From NCBI GenBank assembly GCA_015832175.1, contig WJXW01000003.1, forward strand, positions 1,240,001 to 1,304,000: 64,000 nt of DNA. Reading direction: 5' to 3'. Each line of letters begins with the position of its first letter. The stretch's first letter is position 1. This stretch comes from Paraphaeosphaeria minitans. Taxonomy: Eukaryota; Ascomycota; Dothideomycetes; Pleosporales; Didymosphaeriaceae. Made by a program: the position numbers and the translations under genes. The notes beneath the pieces are model-generated. The model worked only from the letters and a program-made list of their open reading frames with translations. It was not told the DNA's origin and ran no database searches. Below are positions 1-13,229 of this stretch, piece after piece.

Positions 1-1735
1 AGTAATCTTCATACAATATTAGAGCACACATTTATACTAAAAATAGTAAAGGCCTAGTCTAAGTAAAAAAAATATATTACACTAAATATAATAGTATTTA
101 CTTCTATACTTAGAAAGGCGCCTAGAGCGTCTTATACAGCTTAGACTTATAGAGACGAGCTTACACCAAAGCTAACCCTATAGAAACACCTTTACAATTA
201 TCTATATAGGAAGCTATTCCTTCTTACCACTTACAAGGAGATCTTAACTTTGTAAAATAAAGGTACCTAAACAGAGATTAAATAATTAGAGGTGTTAGAG
301 TAACTACTCCCTTTAAAGTAAGTCTTTACCTATAAGTTTAATTAAAATAGATACTTTAAAAAGTGCAAAGCTCGAATTATTATAAGAGGAGATCTTTAGA
401 AAAAGAATACTCTCTACTCTACTTATACTGCTACCCTAGTAGCAAGATCTTTTTAATTAGCTGTAGCTCTAGTAGCAGAATTTAATCTAGAAATCTTATA
501 ATTGAATATAGTAGGAGCGTTTCTAAATACTCTTATTACAGCCGCTAATTTAGTAACTTATAAATTACCTAATAGTTTTAAAAAGCTAGAAAAGTGTGTA
601 AGATTAAATTAAGCTTTATATAGCTTAAGAGATTCACCACTTCTTTAGTATAAGGAATTTACAGGATTACTTTAATCTTATAGACTCTTAGCTTCGCTAG
701 AAGAGCTATGCCTTTTCTTTAACAGTAATTAAAGTATTATTATTCTATTTTATGTTAACAACATTCTTCTTCTCTATTACAAGAGTAAAGAGAAAGAAGC
801 CCTAGATTTTTAGAGAAAGATTACAAACAAATATAAGATTAAATTAAAAGGACTAGTAGAGTAGTTCCTAGGTGTTTAAGTAATTAGGGATAGAGAAGTA
901 AGATTAATTTCTCTAGTTTATAATACCTACATTAATAAGATTATAAAAAAGTTTAATCTTTTAAACTCTAGGAGCTTCCCTACCACACCTCTATTAGCAG
1001 AAGATCTTGTTTTAAGTATAGGAGAAGCCACTCCTTAAGAAATAAAGCTCTTTTAAGAAGAAGTAGGATTAGCTCTCTATATAGTAATTATGCTACACCT
1101 AGATATAGCCTTTACAGTGTTAAAGCTATCACACTTTCTAATAAATTTAAGTAAAGAACACTTTACTACTATTAATTATGTAATCCTTTACCTCTATTAA
1201 ACTAGATAGTAGGCTATAGTCTTTAGAGGCTATAATAGACCTAATCTGCCAATATGTAGAGATGCCTTATTCGCTAATAATCTAATATTACGGCAATCTT
1301 TCTATAGATATATTATCCTATTATTTAGAGGAGCTATCCTATAGAAAGCAGCTTAATAGAATATAATTACCACTTTAATAATAGAAGCAGAGCTTCTAGC
1401 GCTTAAATATATAAGTAAAGAAGCTATAGTAATTAAGAGATTCTTTACTAAGCTTACTCTAGATCTAAGACTTTTATAGAAGGTCTATTAAAATAATCTT
1501 TAAACTATTTGTTTAGTAATTAGAAAGAACAAAAGAATTACTACTTAACTACGCTATATAGATATTTAGAATATATAATTGCAGTAAGAGTATACAAAAA
1601 GATTATTTTAAGTAGAATATCTTCTAACTAGCGAAATGCTAGTAAATAGCCTTACAAAGGCTCTCACTTATTAGTAGTTTAATAGATTTAAAAGGCTATT
1701 AAATCTATAAAATATAAGCATAATAATTACAGAAT
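1..1735 (+). pseudogene. degenerate copia pol (reverse transcriptase - RNase H)
   Basis: Many stop codons, but conserved blocks are legible on the plus strand. The reverse transcriptase active-site box is at 751-762, reading Tyr-Val-Asn-Asn followed by Ile-Leu-Leu-Leu where copia elements have Tyr-Val-Asp-Asp. About 60-110 codons further on come a block resembling the copia 'WFLG' region and an 'I-K-K-F-N' block. The RNase H end (about 1380-1700) contains a 'T-K-A-L' block typical of the copia C terminus. Gag, protease and integrase would lie left of the window. Both catalytic Asp codons read as Asn in this copy and in Copia-2, so the enzyme would be dead even without the stops. Confidence 0.85.
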
Positions 1736-1904
1736 AAGAGTAGGTAAGTAGAGAAATAATCTATTAACTACTTAGAATTATTAATTTAGAGCTAGGAAAT
1801 AAGAAAAGAAAAAGGAAAGAAAGAAAAAATTAGAAAAAAAATAAGAATTAGAGGAAGAGAAGATTAAAGAGCTTATCTATAAGTATATAGACTCTCTTCC
1901 TCCT

Positions 1905-2110
1905 CTACTTAATTATAGAGGTGCGAGAATCTCCCCTATAATTAGTAGTAGGAGATTTTCCTTATTCTTTTCCTCTCCTCCTCTCTGTAGTAGGTAATTC
2001 CTTACCCTATCTACCTCCTCTACCTCTCCTTTAATTAGTAGTAGGTAATAGCTTACCCTAGCCTCCCCTTCTTTAATTAGTAAGAGGAGAAGCACTTACC
2101 TAGCCTCTAC
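1905..2110. repeat. degenerate tandem repeats in the copia 3' non-coding region
   Basis: Three to four imperfect units of roughly 50-60 bp, each with a pyrimidine-rich run followed by 'aattagtagtagg' and 'cttacc'. The same array occurs in inverted orientation in Copia-2 (about 25480-25690), so it belongs to the element. Open frames here come from the strand-biased composition and are not genes. Confidence 0.6.
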
Positions 2111-2945
2111 TCTACTTTAGAGCTAATAGGCCACTTATCTAGCTATTTTAATTAGGGTATTAGCTGCGACCACGCTACTCCTTAATAAGTAAAGTAGGAG
2201 GGTAATTACCCTATCCTCTACTAAGGATTAGCTAGGAGGGAGGGAGTAGGATAGTAGCTATATACTAAGCTTACTCCTCCTAACTACTAGTAGGAAGAGG
2301 ACTTTATAAGGCCACTTTAACCCTCTTACGCAGCTTAGTAATTAGTCTCTCCTATAAAAAGTATTAGCTAAACCTAGAAAGAGCGCAAGGCAATAATTAG
2401 AAGAAGAGAACCTACTATAAAGTAGTAGGATTTAAAGGCTTAAACTAGTAGGCTTAAATTAGATAGGAGGTTAAAGCGTTAAAAGTAAAGGATTAAAGAG
2501 AGAAGATTAAGCGCTAGTAAAGGGCTTATATACTCTACCGCCTATCTAATTATTAAGCGCTAAATGCGCTCCTTCCTTACTACTTATTTCTCTTACTACT
2601 ACTTCTTCTTAATTAAAACGCGCCTGCCTATTGTACTTACTAGCTAGTAAGAGCGGGGAAATTACCTTATAGTTAATAGGAAGTAAGCGAAAAAAGCAGT
2701 AGAATAGAAGCGTTTATACTCTAGGCCTTTATGCCACGCTTATAAGCTCCTAACGCACTAGAAGAAGAGATTCTAGACACGATTTACAATAGGATTTGTA
2801 ATTTAAAAGATAAATAGCGATTTTTTTGCTATTACAATAAATAGGGGGTAATAGAATTGCTATTCTTAAGATTAGGAAGGATTTAGACAATTATAGATTA
2901 CTTCTTAGAATAGGTGATCCGCTTTAAGCGATTACCTAGGGGGTG

Positions 2946-3140
2946 TGTTAAAGTAAAACACTCACTTCCGTGATTCTTTCTGGATCCACTAATTCATATT
3001 ATAGGATTCTTGCTAAGAGGCTCATTTCTTTTATATATAGTCTGCCCTTTCAGCATCCTTTCCTACAATTAGCTCTTTGTATTCTTTACAACTCTGCTCC
3101 TAAATATCCTGTGATAGTTCGAGCCCTTTTTACCACAACA
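2946..3140 (+). repeat. 3' LTR of Copia-1 (195 bp)
   Basis: Starts TGTTAAAG and ends CCACAACA. It matches the reverse complements of 23922-24116 and 31049-31242, the two LTRs of Copia-2. It is preceded by a short G-rich run (about 2939-2943) that could be the end of the polypurine tract. Confidence 0.92.
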
Positions 3141-6100
3141 TATCTTTAGATATATTATCCTAGTAGTAGTCCTAGTAGATAATTTTAAATGTAGAGTTTT
3201 TCTTAGAATAGCCTATAACTAGAAACTTATGTGCGCGCTATATAATAGCGGTAGTAAAAGATTTCTAAGCTAGGACCTAATAGACTCCTTACTATAGAAG
3301 GGACTTATATATACTAATTATATAGTCTCTAATTTATTAAAAGGTAGTAGCTACTATAGGAAATATATAGTTACTATAGCGCACTATTTTAAGCCTAATA
3401 TAGTAGAGGGGAAATTCTACTATAGTTATATTCTAGAGTGCCTATAGATGCGTATTAGTAAAGATCTAGGCCCCTACTAGCGCTGTTAAAAATTAAATCT
3501 ATACTAGGGTAGCCTAAATAGTCCTAGGCACTATTAGTAGGGTGTTTATCCTTATTTACTAGGCTATATTCTACTTATATTAGCTTAGTGCGTCTAGTCT
3601 AGCTGTCTAGGATTTAGGCTAGTAGTAGAGGTAAAAGTAAAAGGTAGAAAGTAACTCTAACTACTAGTGCTAGCGCTTACTTAATTCTTAGATCTTTATA
3701 AAGTATTTAAAATTCTTATAGTCTATTAGAATCTTAAAGGGGTGCGCTACTTTTATTAGTTCTAATCTCTATACCTATAGGGCCTATATAATTATAAGAA
3801 GCTCTTTATTATAAATAGTATAATTCTACTAGGCTAGTGTTAAGACTATAGAGTAGTAGGCTATAGGGTGCTAGATCCCCTTAATACGTTAGGAGAGGTA
3901 GGCCCTAGTAGCGCTACCTAAGTAGTCCGCCTCTACTAGCGTATTGCGCTCTAGGTCCTAGAGCGCTAGGATAGGGCCTTATATAAATATGTCCTTTAGG
4001 GCCTTAAAGGCCTCTTATTCCTTAGGGCCGTATTAAAATAGGACCCCTTTCTTAGTAAGGGCATATAGAAGTGCGGCCTACTTAAAGAATTAGGAAAGAA
4101 AGTTGTAATAGAAGTTAGTAAAGCTAATAAAGTAGTAGACTATATATACTATAGAGGGGGTGTTCTATTAATTAATTACTTATATCTTTGCTAAATTAGG
4201 GTAAATAGCCTTATCTATTATAATAAGATACCCTAGATACCTAACCTCTATTATTGCAAATTTGTATTTCTCTAGGTCTATATATAGTTTAGCTTCCTAT
4301 AAGAGTCCTAGCACTTATTATATATAGTTCTAGTGTTAGCGTAGGGGCCTTATTATATAGATAAGGATATTATCTAGGTAAGCTATATATATATCGCCTA
4401 GAGTATCTTTTAGAGGGCTATTAATATAGCGCTAGAATATAGTAAGTACTTTAGTTAGTCTAAATAGGACTACTAACTACTTAAAGAGGCTAAACTAGGT
4501 ATAGAATATAGTGCGGTGTTCTTCTCCCTCTGCGACTTATAGCTTATAGAAGGTAGCGTAGATAGCTACTTTTATAAAATAAGTAGCCTAGGAAAGGGTG
4601 TATAGTATTTTTTTAATAAGTAGAAAAAGGTACTAATTTAGCTTAGAGATTATATTAATCTCTTAATAGTTAATATAAAGGCGCTATTTCCCCCTAGGCT
4701 TTAGGGCTAGAAGGACTAGAGCACTTACTAAAAAGGAGCTAGCTTATATTTAGCTTTTATTTATAAGTTTTATAAGTTAGCGCTAAAGTTCTACTAGCTA
4801 ATTTCTAGACATACTATATAGTAGGCCCTAAAGTAGTTTTAAAAGGGAGCTGCTTAGAGTCTACTTTAGGTAGATATAGTAATCTAACATACCTTAGTAT
4901 AGTAAAAAGCTAAATACCTTAGTTTTATTAAAAATAGCAGCGTACTCTACTAGTTCTAGAGAGAAAGTTCTACTATTTTTAGTAAGGTCTAGCCTTACTA
5001 CGTTATAGGAGGGTAGGGATTTTACTATATAAAGAAGCGTTATTATAAGTATCTAGGTAATATCTTAGAGTAAAGTTAGAAATACCCTTTTCTAGTCTTT
5101 ATTTAGAGTATTAAAGGGTATTACGTTATCCTCCTTATCTATAAGCGTGGTAAGGAGGCCCTACCTCTCTACTACCTAAGTATTAAGGGTAATAAGACCT
5201 CTAGCTACCCTAATTATAATTTCACTACTATAAATATCTACTACTACCCTAGACTTAGCTAGCTAGGGGGCCCCTAGAATTATATCCTAGTAGAGGTTAG
5301 GGATTATATAAGTGTAAAGGGTCTATTACTATCTAGATATATTATAAGGCACTACTACTATCTTTATAATAAGGGTCTATAGTAATAATCTAGTAGCCTA
5401 TTTTAGCTTTTAGGCTAGGATTGCGATACGCTGTAGTAAGAGTAAATCTACTAGTTTAGGGCTAATTACTATAAAGAATTTACACCCTATATTAATTAGG
5501 ACCTCTATATACTATATACTGTTAAGGAATATATAAAAGGTAGAGGTAGGCCTATTTATACTTACTCTAGCCCTAGCCACTCTAACTATTATAGCTTACT
5601 CTAATTATACCTCTATTAATACTATCGCGCTTAGCCCCTATATTAGCGCTAGACTAGAGGCTACTTTTTTCCTAACTAGGTGCTTATCTTACTATACTAA
5701 AGTTAGGTTATAATTGCCTAGAGTAAAACTATATTAGAGTAGGCTCTAGCTATATAGTTAGGCTTACTATAGTAAGTGTATACGCCTATATTCTAGCGTT
5801 GCTAGAAGATATATTTAGATATCTAGTTTAGGCACTACTTACTCGCCTTCCTACTAGCTTAGGGCTAGATTAAGGTTAACGCTACTATAGGAGTTATATA
5901 AATATTACTATTACTATCTTTAGGAGGGGGCTAGCTACTTTTATAAGAAGTAGCTTAAATAGTAAGCTTGTCTTCTAGGGCCTCTATTTTAAAGTCTACT
6001 ATAATCTGTAAAAACCTAGTAATAGCCGCGTTATAGTCCCCTTTAGGAACGTTATAGTTAAGAGTAACTATATAGATATTACGCTAGATTACGTAGCGTA

Positions 6101-6790
6101 ACTTATATAGTTTCTTAGTGTTACTCTACTAGCTACCGCTTACCTCTACTAAGGTTTATTTAAAGCGGACGTAAAAGTTAGAGAAACTTTCCCTAAGGTT
6201 CTACCTAATTATATTAAGGCGTACTTTAGGCTTTTACTAGGCGTGTTTATTAGTGTATATAAAGGTAAGGTACTATATAAACGTCTATAGGTTAAACTAG
6301 CTATTTACCCCCCTAGCTTAGTAGAAGGCTACTACTGTGTCCTAAGGACTATTATCTAGGCAGTCCTATATTAGTGCCTATTCTTTTTAGAGGGAGCTAA
6401 TAAACTACTTATTAGCTTAGAGCTTATAATCTATTATAACCTTTTAGGCCTTAAACTAGGCTTTTAAGCCCCTAAACTTAGTTAGGCTTAGAAGTAGTTT
6501 ATAGTGTAGGATTAGCTAGTCTATACTAGTAAATAGGGATCTACCCTCTATAATAGAGGTAGATAGGCCTAGAGCAGTGCTAGCGTAGGCCTATTAGTAT
6601 ATAAAGAGCTCGCGTAGCTCTTTATTCTAAAGTTATAGTATTTATATAATAGAGCGGTCTTTATCTCTAGTAGTAATTAGGTTTTATAGTTATTCTACTA
6701 ACTTAGTAATATTAGAGGCATTTATTAGTAGGTTATTCTAGACTCTATTACGTTTCTTTATTCCTTTAAATAACTCTTTTCTAGAAGATC
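3141..6790 (-). pseudogene. degenerate gypsy gag-pol (Gypsy-B2)
   Basis: Reading leftward from the LTR at 6801: a gag zone, a former zinc knuckle near 5760-5800, protease, then the reverse transcriptase box at 4380-4369 (minus), which reads Tyr-Leu-Asp-Asn instead of Tyr-Leu-Asp-Asp. RNase H and the start of integrase follow down to 3141. Stops are frequent in every frame. Identification rests on collinear similarity with Gypsy-B1 and on the order of domains. Confidence 0.82.
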
Positions 6791-6800
6791 TAAAATTTAA

Positions 6801-6992
6801 TATTATAGGCTAGCTTTAGAGAGTAAACAGAACTGTAAGTCCTAAATATAAAGGATAAATTCTAGGTATTAAGTCTCTATAGGGGGGTGTGCCGCTTATA
6901 AGAAGAGTTTTCCTTAGTAGGTCCACTTTTTTAGGGTAGTTCCTTTCCTTAAGATCCTTTTAAAGGCTAGGGCATAGCCCTAGCCCATTACA
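6801..6992 (-). repeat. 5' LTR of Gypsy-B2 (192 bp)
   Basis: Reverse complement of the 192 bp LTRs at 34864-35055 and 41809-42000. The terminal TG at the inner edge reads TA, as expected from RIP. Confidence 0.92.
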
Positions 6993-7510
6993 TTATTCTT
7001 CTCTCCTTACTACGTTCGTCTTTTATTATAAGTAATAATAAGGTTTTAATTAATTCTTAGCACCTTTAAAACTATTAGGAGATTACTACTTTATTTAGTA
7101 AAAATCTTTAGTAGGTTTAATTAATTACTACTATTTAAGAAAAAAGTACTTAATAGCTTAAAGTTCTCCCTTAGTATATTAGATTAGTAGAAAAATAATT
7201 AAATTCTAAAAACTATTATTAATATAGAAGCTAACAGTAAGGCAAAAAAGGTAAGCTAAACTATAAACTATATTACTATCTAAAAATAGCTCTTAGAGAA
7301 AGAGAATAAGTATCTATAAAAAGCCTTAGTAACTAAAAAATACTACTTAATATAAGATAGGCCTCTACCTTTTAATTAAAATAATAGCGATTATAGAGAA
7401 GCTACTTTCTAGTTACCTTATAGCGTATAGAGGGCCTATAATTATTAATACTAAAATAATCTAGATAAAGAGTAAAAATAGCCTAAAAAGCTAATTGGAT
7501 AGAGGCCTAT
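6993..7510 (+). pseudogene. pogo/Fot1-type transposase, C-terminal region, left piece
   Basis: The host DNA into which Gypsy-C inserted. On the plus strand, treating TAG/TAA as former Gln, one sees a charged helical stretch followed by a block of the form 'R-P-L-P-F .. D-Y-R-E-A-T-F .. S-V-Q-R-A' (about 7350-7440). This resembles the segment after the DDE domain in fungal pogo/Fot1 transposases, where a 'G-G-A-T-F-W-S-P' block precedes a basic coiled coil. The reading continues, after a frame change, beyond Gypsy-C at 14233. The 5' part of the transposase is missing, replaced by Gypsy-B2. Family assignment is from memory of the family pattern. Confidence 0.5.
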
Positions 7511-7966
7511 TATTAGAATCTGGCTGCGCGCGAGCAGCAGGGCGTGAGCTTATTAGACTACTAGTCCGCTAGAGTTAGCTAACTAAGTAGTTAGATAATA
7601 GGTTACGGGTCCTAAAGGTCCTAAGGACCGCATAGGCCTCGCCTATACAGGAACTCTAGGACGCGTGGGACTCGCCTGCATAGGACTCTAGGACGTATGG
7701 GACTCTAGGACGTATAGGACTCTAGAACGTATAGGATTCTAGGACGTGTGGGACTACTTAGTATATAGGAACGCAAGAATAAGCTTCTTATACTTATATT
7801 TAATCTATTTATTAATCTATTATTTAGATTCTAGTAGACTAAATTATTAACTTATTATACTTTGTAAGATACTATTATATTAATAAGACCTTCTACTTTC
7901 TATAAGTACTCCTACCTAAGAACTAACTTTAATTCTTTAGGACTAGCTACTCTTTTAGATTTAATA
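7511..7966 (+). repeat. 5' LTR of Gypsy-C (456 bp)
   Basis: Pairs with 13772-14227 and has the same length. The terminal TG reads TA at the start and the terminal CA reads TA at the end, both RIP changes. The first 40 bp after the terminus keep several CG and TG dinucleotides that are TA-converted in the 3' LTR. Confidence 0.93.
7651..7757. repeat. short tandem array in LTR C (16-bp unit)
   Basis: Five to six imperfect copies of a unit close to 'ggactctaggacgtat'. The array recurs in the 3' LTR at about 13912-14018, so it is part of the LTR. Each unit keeps a CG. Such arrays in LTRs can hold transcription-factor sites, but nothing specific is recognised. Confidence 0.8.
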
Positions 7967-8049
7967 TCTTAAACACCCTTAATATAAGTACTTTATAAAC
8001 TCCTACCTCTTCTATAGCTTTAGGTGCCGCTAAAATTACTTCTATAAAA

Positions 8050-11000
8050 GATAGCAGTAAGGCGCATAAACCTAATTTCTACTTTAGTAAATAATCTTAA
8101 ACTAACGTCTAAATTCTCTAGTTAGACCTCTACTTCTTTAACTTAGACAAACCCTTTAAAGATAAAAAGAAGGTTATCTTCGCAGCAATATATATGCGAA
8201 GAGATATAGGATTATAGATCTATCTCTACCTTAAAAAGTACCTAGGAATAGACCACAATAACAATAACAATAAGTACGTAAACAAACACGCTAATATAGT
8301 TAATATTATTAAAGATTACAATAACTTTAAGAAATGTCTTAAACAACTCTTTAGAATTACTAATAAGGACTCTATTGCAAAAGCAAAGATTTAGACTATA
8401 ACTTAGAAATAATTAGTAGCTAAATATATAGCTAAGTTTTGCAGATACGCTGTGTAACTTAACTAGGACAATAAATCTCTTTAAGATATATACAAATAAG
8501 GACTTAAATAGAAACTATATAAGAAACTCTTATATAGTAGTGCACAAATCACCAACTTTAAAGAACTATATAAAGAAACTATTAGAATTAACAAAGAATA
8601 GTTTTCACTGTAACAGGAGTTCTACCAAAACCCTAGGGCGATAAGCTTTAGATAACTAGCAAAAGTAGTTTATAAGAACTTTATTAGAATTGTTTAAAAG
8701 CAATAGCTAAGGAACTACTAGAGATATAAACTAATAGAAGATATCTAGTTTAACTACATAGGCAAAGGAAAAGGAGGAAAGATAGGCCCTAAGCAGCCTA
8801 ATAAACGCGTCTCTAATAGAAGTTAATAACTAATAACTAAGACCTATAAATGTTTTACATATAGTAAACTAGGCTATATAGCCAGGAACTGTAGATTAAA
8901 GAACAAAGTCTATTAAACTAAGTTAAATATACTAACTATTAAGGACTAAGAACCTAATAAAGAATAGGAAGTTATTATAACGCTATTTAGTTACTAACGC
9001 GTTACGCTAGAGCAAAGTAAGCAATTAGATTTACCTAACTTATAACTATATAAAGATCTAGAAGATAACTCTAACGTATACCACAACGTAGAAGACGTAA
9101 AAGAGATACTAAGATCTCCTACTCCTTACCTACAAAGTAGGCGGGAAGAAGACAACCCTATATTACCTAAGTACAAACTAAATGTTTAGAACTACATAGA
9201 ACCCTACTAGGCACCAAAAGAAATGCAACCCTATAAAAATAAGAAGTTACACTACGTACTAAAGTACTACCTAGACTACTAAAATCCTACACACTAATTC
9301 TATATATAGATACATTATAAAGAACTAATATACGCACAACACAAGGCAGAGAAAAAAAAGAATAAGAAATAACCTAAAAGGAAACTACGCTATAGATAAA
9401 TATAGATAGACTACTCTATCGCAGCTTATAATAAGCACCTCTAGGATAAATAATAAGTAAAATACTTTCCTTACCTTACGCTAAAGGGTAATAAATACTA
9501 TAATATACTTATTAACAGAGACTATATATAACTATACTAGTACATGTGTTTAAACTAAGACTACAAATACTACTATATAGCTAAACACTTAGACAGCTTT
9601 GTAAACTGCCCTATGTAAGAAGTAATAATAGAACTACTAATTTAACTAGTACACAGGAATAGTAAAGACTGCAGGAGGAAAAACAGAAAAATATCCTTAC
9701 AGGAAGAAGAAGAAGATAATCTATATAAGCCACGTACTTAAGAATAATAACAGAAGCAGATACTTAGAAACGCATACTAGGTACTAGAACTTAACTATAA
9801 CCTACACAAATAGATGTCTTTTTTAGGCCTAAACTTAGACAAGAAAACGCCTTTATTAAATTAAATACCACAGTAAGTATAATATTAGTTAAGCTACTAG
9901 TATAGCTTAAAGGAATATAGGCTTAAGCTCTTATAAACTTAGAAGTAGAAAGGAACTTTATATTTTATTAGATAGTAAGATAAGCAGGACTTATAATATT
10001 AGAGAAAAAAGTACTCTATATTATTTATGTCGCAAATAGATCCCTAATGCCTAAGACACCTTAAATATACTAGAAGGTTACTACTACGATAATAGTCTAA
10101 GGACATAAAGAGGAACTTACCTTAAATATCTTACTAGGATCTAAGCATAAGTTAGTCTTAGAATTACATTAGTTAATAATACATAACCTACAGATTAACT
10201 AGGGTACAAAAAGAATATTATTTAAACACTATAATTGTGTATTGTAAGTGAAGCCTACGCATTAACTAAAAATAATAGTAGATAAAGGAGTTATTAATAA
10301 TATAATACTATAATAGATAGTTAAAAAACAGAAGCACACCTTAGTAAACGCTAGCAGGAACTACTAGGTTAAGAAGCGCAAAAAGGAGGATAATAACACA
10401 CCCCTTACCTTACTAAGAGAGTATAGGAAATAGATACACATGTTTATAGAAAAGGAAGGAAAAGCAAACCTACCTAAATATTAACCCTAGGATCTTATAA
10501 TAGACCTGGAAGAAGGAAAGACGCCACCCTTTAGACTACTATATAGTAAAATAGGAGAAGAACTCCTTAAAGAACGTAATTTTATTAAGACAAACCTTAA
10601 GAAAGAATATATATAACTATTAAAGTTACTAGTAGTAAGCCCTTTTATGTTTATTAAGAAAAAGGATAGATTAGATAGACTATACATTAACTACTAATAA
10701 CTTAATAACATAATAATAAAGAACTAATATCTACTACTAAATATTATAGAGTTACGAGATTAACTATCTTAAACTAAAATATTTATAATAATAGATCTAA
10801 GAGACAGTTACCACCTTATATAAATTAAAAAGGGTAAAGAATAGAAAACAGCGTTTTAATTACGCTATAGACTATTTAAGTATAAGGTTATACTATTTAG
10901 ACTTACAAATGCACTAGCAGCTTTTATAGCACTTATTAACAACATACTCTATAAACATCTGGATATATTTGTTATCGCGTATATAGATAATATCCTTGTC

Positions 11001-13200
11001 TTTTTTAAAAACGAATCAGACCACACTAAGTATATATAAACAGTACTAGAAGCACTAGACAAAGTATACCTTTGTATTAAACTTAAGAAATATAAGTTTA
11101 ACGTTAAATAACTTAAATTCCTAGGATATATTATTACTATAGAAGGAATTAAGATAGCACTAAGTAAAGTTAAATGTATTAAGAACTAGCTAATACCAAA
11201 AATAGCTAAGAATATCCAAGAATTCTTAGGATTCTATAAATTTAATTAATAATTCATCTAAGATTACGCAAAGGTCACAATACCCTTAATAAATTTTATA
11301 AAGAAGGACGTACCCTTTAAATAGATAGATAAGTGTAGAATATTATTTTAACTCCTTAAGATAGTATATATTATAGAACCTGTCCTTGTTTATTTTAGAA
11401 GCGATAAACTACTACGCTTTAAAATAGACACTAGCGATCTTACGCTAGGCGCCTACGCTAAATAAAAATATAATAGTAAATAGCACCTAATTACCTATTA
11501 CTTATGCAAATTTAATAACGCTAAAACACAATACAACGTATATAATAAAAAACTCTACGCTATTATTAAAGCCTTAAAGCACTAGAGGATTTATACACTT
11601 AGTTACTTAACACTAGAAATCTATATAGATTATAAGAACCTTCTAAGGTTCACAACAATAAAAGAACTTACGCTATAATAATAAAGATAGTTATAAACTA
11701 TAGGGCAGTATAAGTTTAAAATTATCTATATAGCTAGAAAAGAGAATAGTAGAGCAGACACTCTTAGCCAATAAAGTAATCTAGTAGGAGAAAAGGTAAA
11801 AACCTTCTCTGCAATCCTTTGTAAAGCCAAAGATAGATTTCTAGAGCCAACAGTAGAACTAAATTAACTTTTAGTAATTAACTAAGAAGTTCTAGAACAC
11901 CTATAGACTGAGATTATCTAACAATACTATAATAACCCTATGTACGGACACCTAGGTATTACAAAAACAATAGAACTTATCTAAAGGAATTACACCTTTA
12001 AAGAAATTAAGGAAGCTGTAATAACTTATATCCACAAATATGTAGAATGCTAGAGAAACAAACATAGTATATATTTTAAATATAGAGAGATGTAAGCAAT
12101 TAGAATACTAACAGCACTATAGGAAAATATTGCTATAGATTTTGTTACAGGAATTCTAAACTCTAAGGATCCAACAATAGGAATTAAATATAATAGTATA
12201 CTAGTAGTAGTCTACTAACTAACTAAGTATATTAAGCTTATTCCATGTCTTAAAAGAATAACAACAAAGGAACTTACCTTTCTTATCCTAGACTAACTAA
12301 TTAGACACTACAGAATCCTAAAAATAATTATTAGTAATAGGGACAAGCTCTTTACGTTAAATTATTAGATAACGCTTATAGCACTGCTTAAAACAAAATA
12401 AAAGCTATTAACAGCTTACTATCTACAAATAGATAGACAGATAGAACGTACAAACCAAACTATAGAAACGTACCTACGCATCTACTGCAATAGTTAGAAG
12501 AATAACTAGGTTTCATTACAACCTATAGCACAGTTAGCCTATAATAACAAAGTATTAGCAGTATTAGGATATACACTGTTCTATATAAACTATAGAAGAC
12601 ACCCACATCTCTTTAATTAACAATTTCCTACGACAATTAAAGTAAAAGAAGCTATAGATATAGTAGAAAATATAAAGAAAATACACTAACAACTCTAAGA
12701 GAACCTTAAGAAAGCTTAACAGTAATTAATTTCATATTAAAACAGAAAACAAAAAATAGCACCTTAGCTAAAGAAGGGGGATAAAGCATATCTACTTACA
12801 AGGAACCTTTAAACTTAGAAGAAAAAACATAAGAAACTAGATTATATTAAAGTTAGACTATTTTATATTTCTAAGCAAATATTACTAGTAAACTATAAGC
12901 TGGGACTACCACTAGATGCAAAAATACACCTAGTATTCTACGTATCACTACTAGAACTAGTAGACCCTAATACACCAGTTGAAACCACCTTCTACCACCA
13001 GACTAAGGAAGAAAATAAATTTAAGGTTAAAAGAATTCTAGAATATAATTAGTATAACAACACGTACCTTATTAAGTGGAAAGGTTACCTATATAGCGAA
13101 AATACCTAGAAACTAAAAAATAATCTAGGAAACTATTAGTAAAAGATTAAGGAGTTCCACTAGAAATAACTAGAACGCACCTAGGAATCACTACTAGCAT
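8050..13200 (+). pseudogene. degenerate gag-pol of Gypsy-C
   Basis: Plus strand, broken by stops that are mostly TAG/TAA in place of Gln or Trp codons. The gag zinc knuckle at 8851-8892 reads C-x2-Y-x4-Y-x4-C instead of CCHC. The reverse transcriptase box at 10980-10991 reads Tyr-Ile-Asp-Asn. RNase H lies around 11400-11780. Integrase has a His/Cys zinc-binding part near 11930-12070 and a core near 12130-12480, where the 'S-D-R' block reads 'S-N-R' so a DDE aspartate is lost. At 13060-13140 a block with 'Y-L-I-K-W-K-G-Y' marks a chromodomain. Despite the damage this is the most legible pol in the window. Confidence 0.92.
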
Positions 13201-13229
13201 AAGGGCTAGCCTATAAAATAGACTAGTTA

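Larger units (their letters stand above)
1..3140 (+). mobile_element. Copia-1: Ty1/copia LTR retrotransposon, 3' part (5' end outside window)
   Basis: A RIP-degraded Ty1/copia element on the plus strand. It enters from the left window edge with reverse transcriptase and RNase H coding remnants, continues as about 1.2 kb without recognisable protein, and ends in a 195 bp LTR at 2946-3140. The same 3' region and LTR appear in inverted orientation in Copia-2 (23922-31242), which defines the LTR ends. To its right lies a Gypsy-B copy that begins abruptly inside integrase, so Copia-1 probably inserted into that Gypsy. The 5-bp target duplication cannot be tested because the left end is not in the window. 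Confidence 0.88.
3141..6992 (-). mobile_element. Gypsy-B2: truncated Ty3/gypsy element, 5' half
   Basis: Minus-strand copy of the element that is complete at 34864-42000 (Gypsy-B1). Its 5' LTR is at 6801-6992, and gag, protease, reverse transcriptase and RNase H follow leftward. At 3141 the similarity stops at a point equal to about 38.7 kb in Gypsy-B1, inside integrase, exactly where the Copia-1 LTR ends. The rest of the element is therefore expected on the far side of Copia-1, outside the window. Heavily RIP-mutated. Confidence 0.88.

Noticed and set aside
1913..2095. 60-residue minus-strand open frame
   Set aside because: Low-complexity product of the pyrimidine-rich tandem repeats in the copia 3' region; no start context or domain.
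7651..7757. CRISPR-like array
   Set aside because: The 16-bp units are contiguous with no spacers of uniform length, lie inside an LTR, and the genome is eukaryotic.
10487..10687. 66-residue minus-strand open frame
   Set aside because: Antisense shadow of the Gypsy-C reverse transcriptase region.
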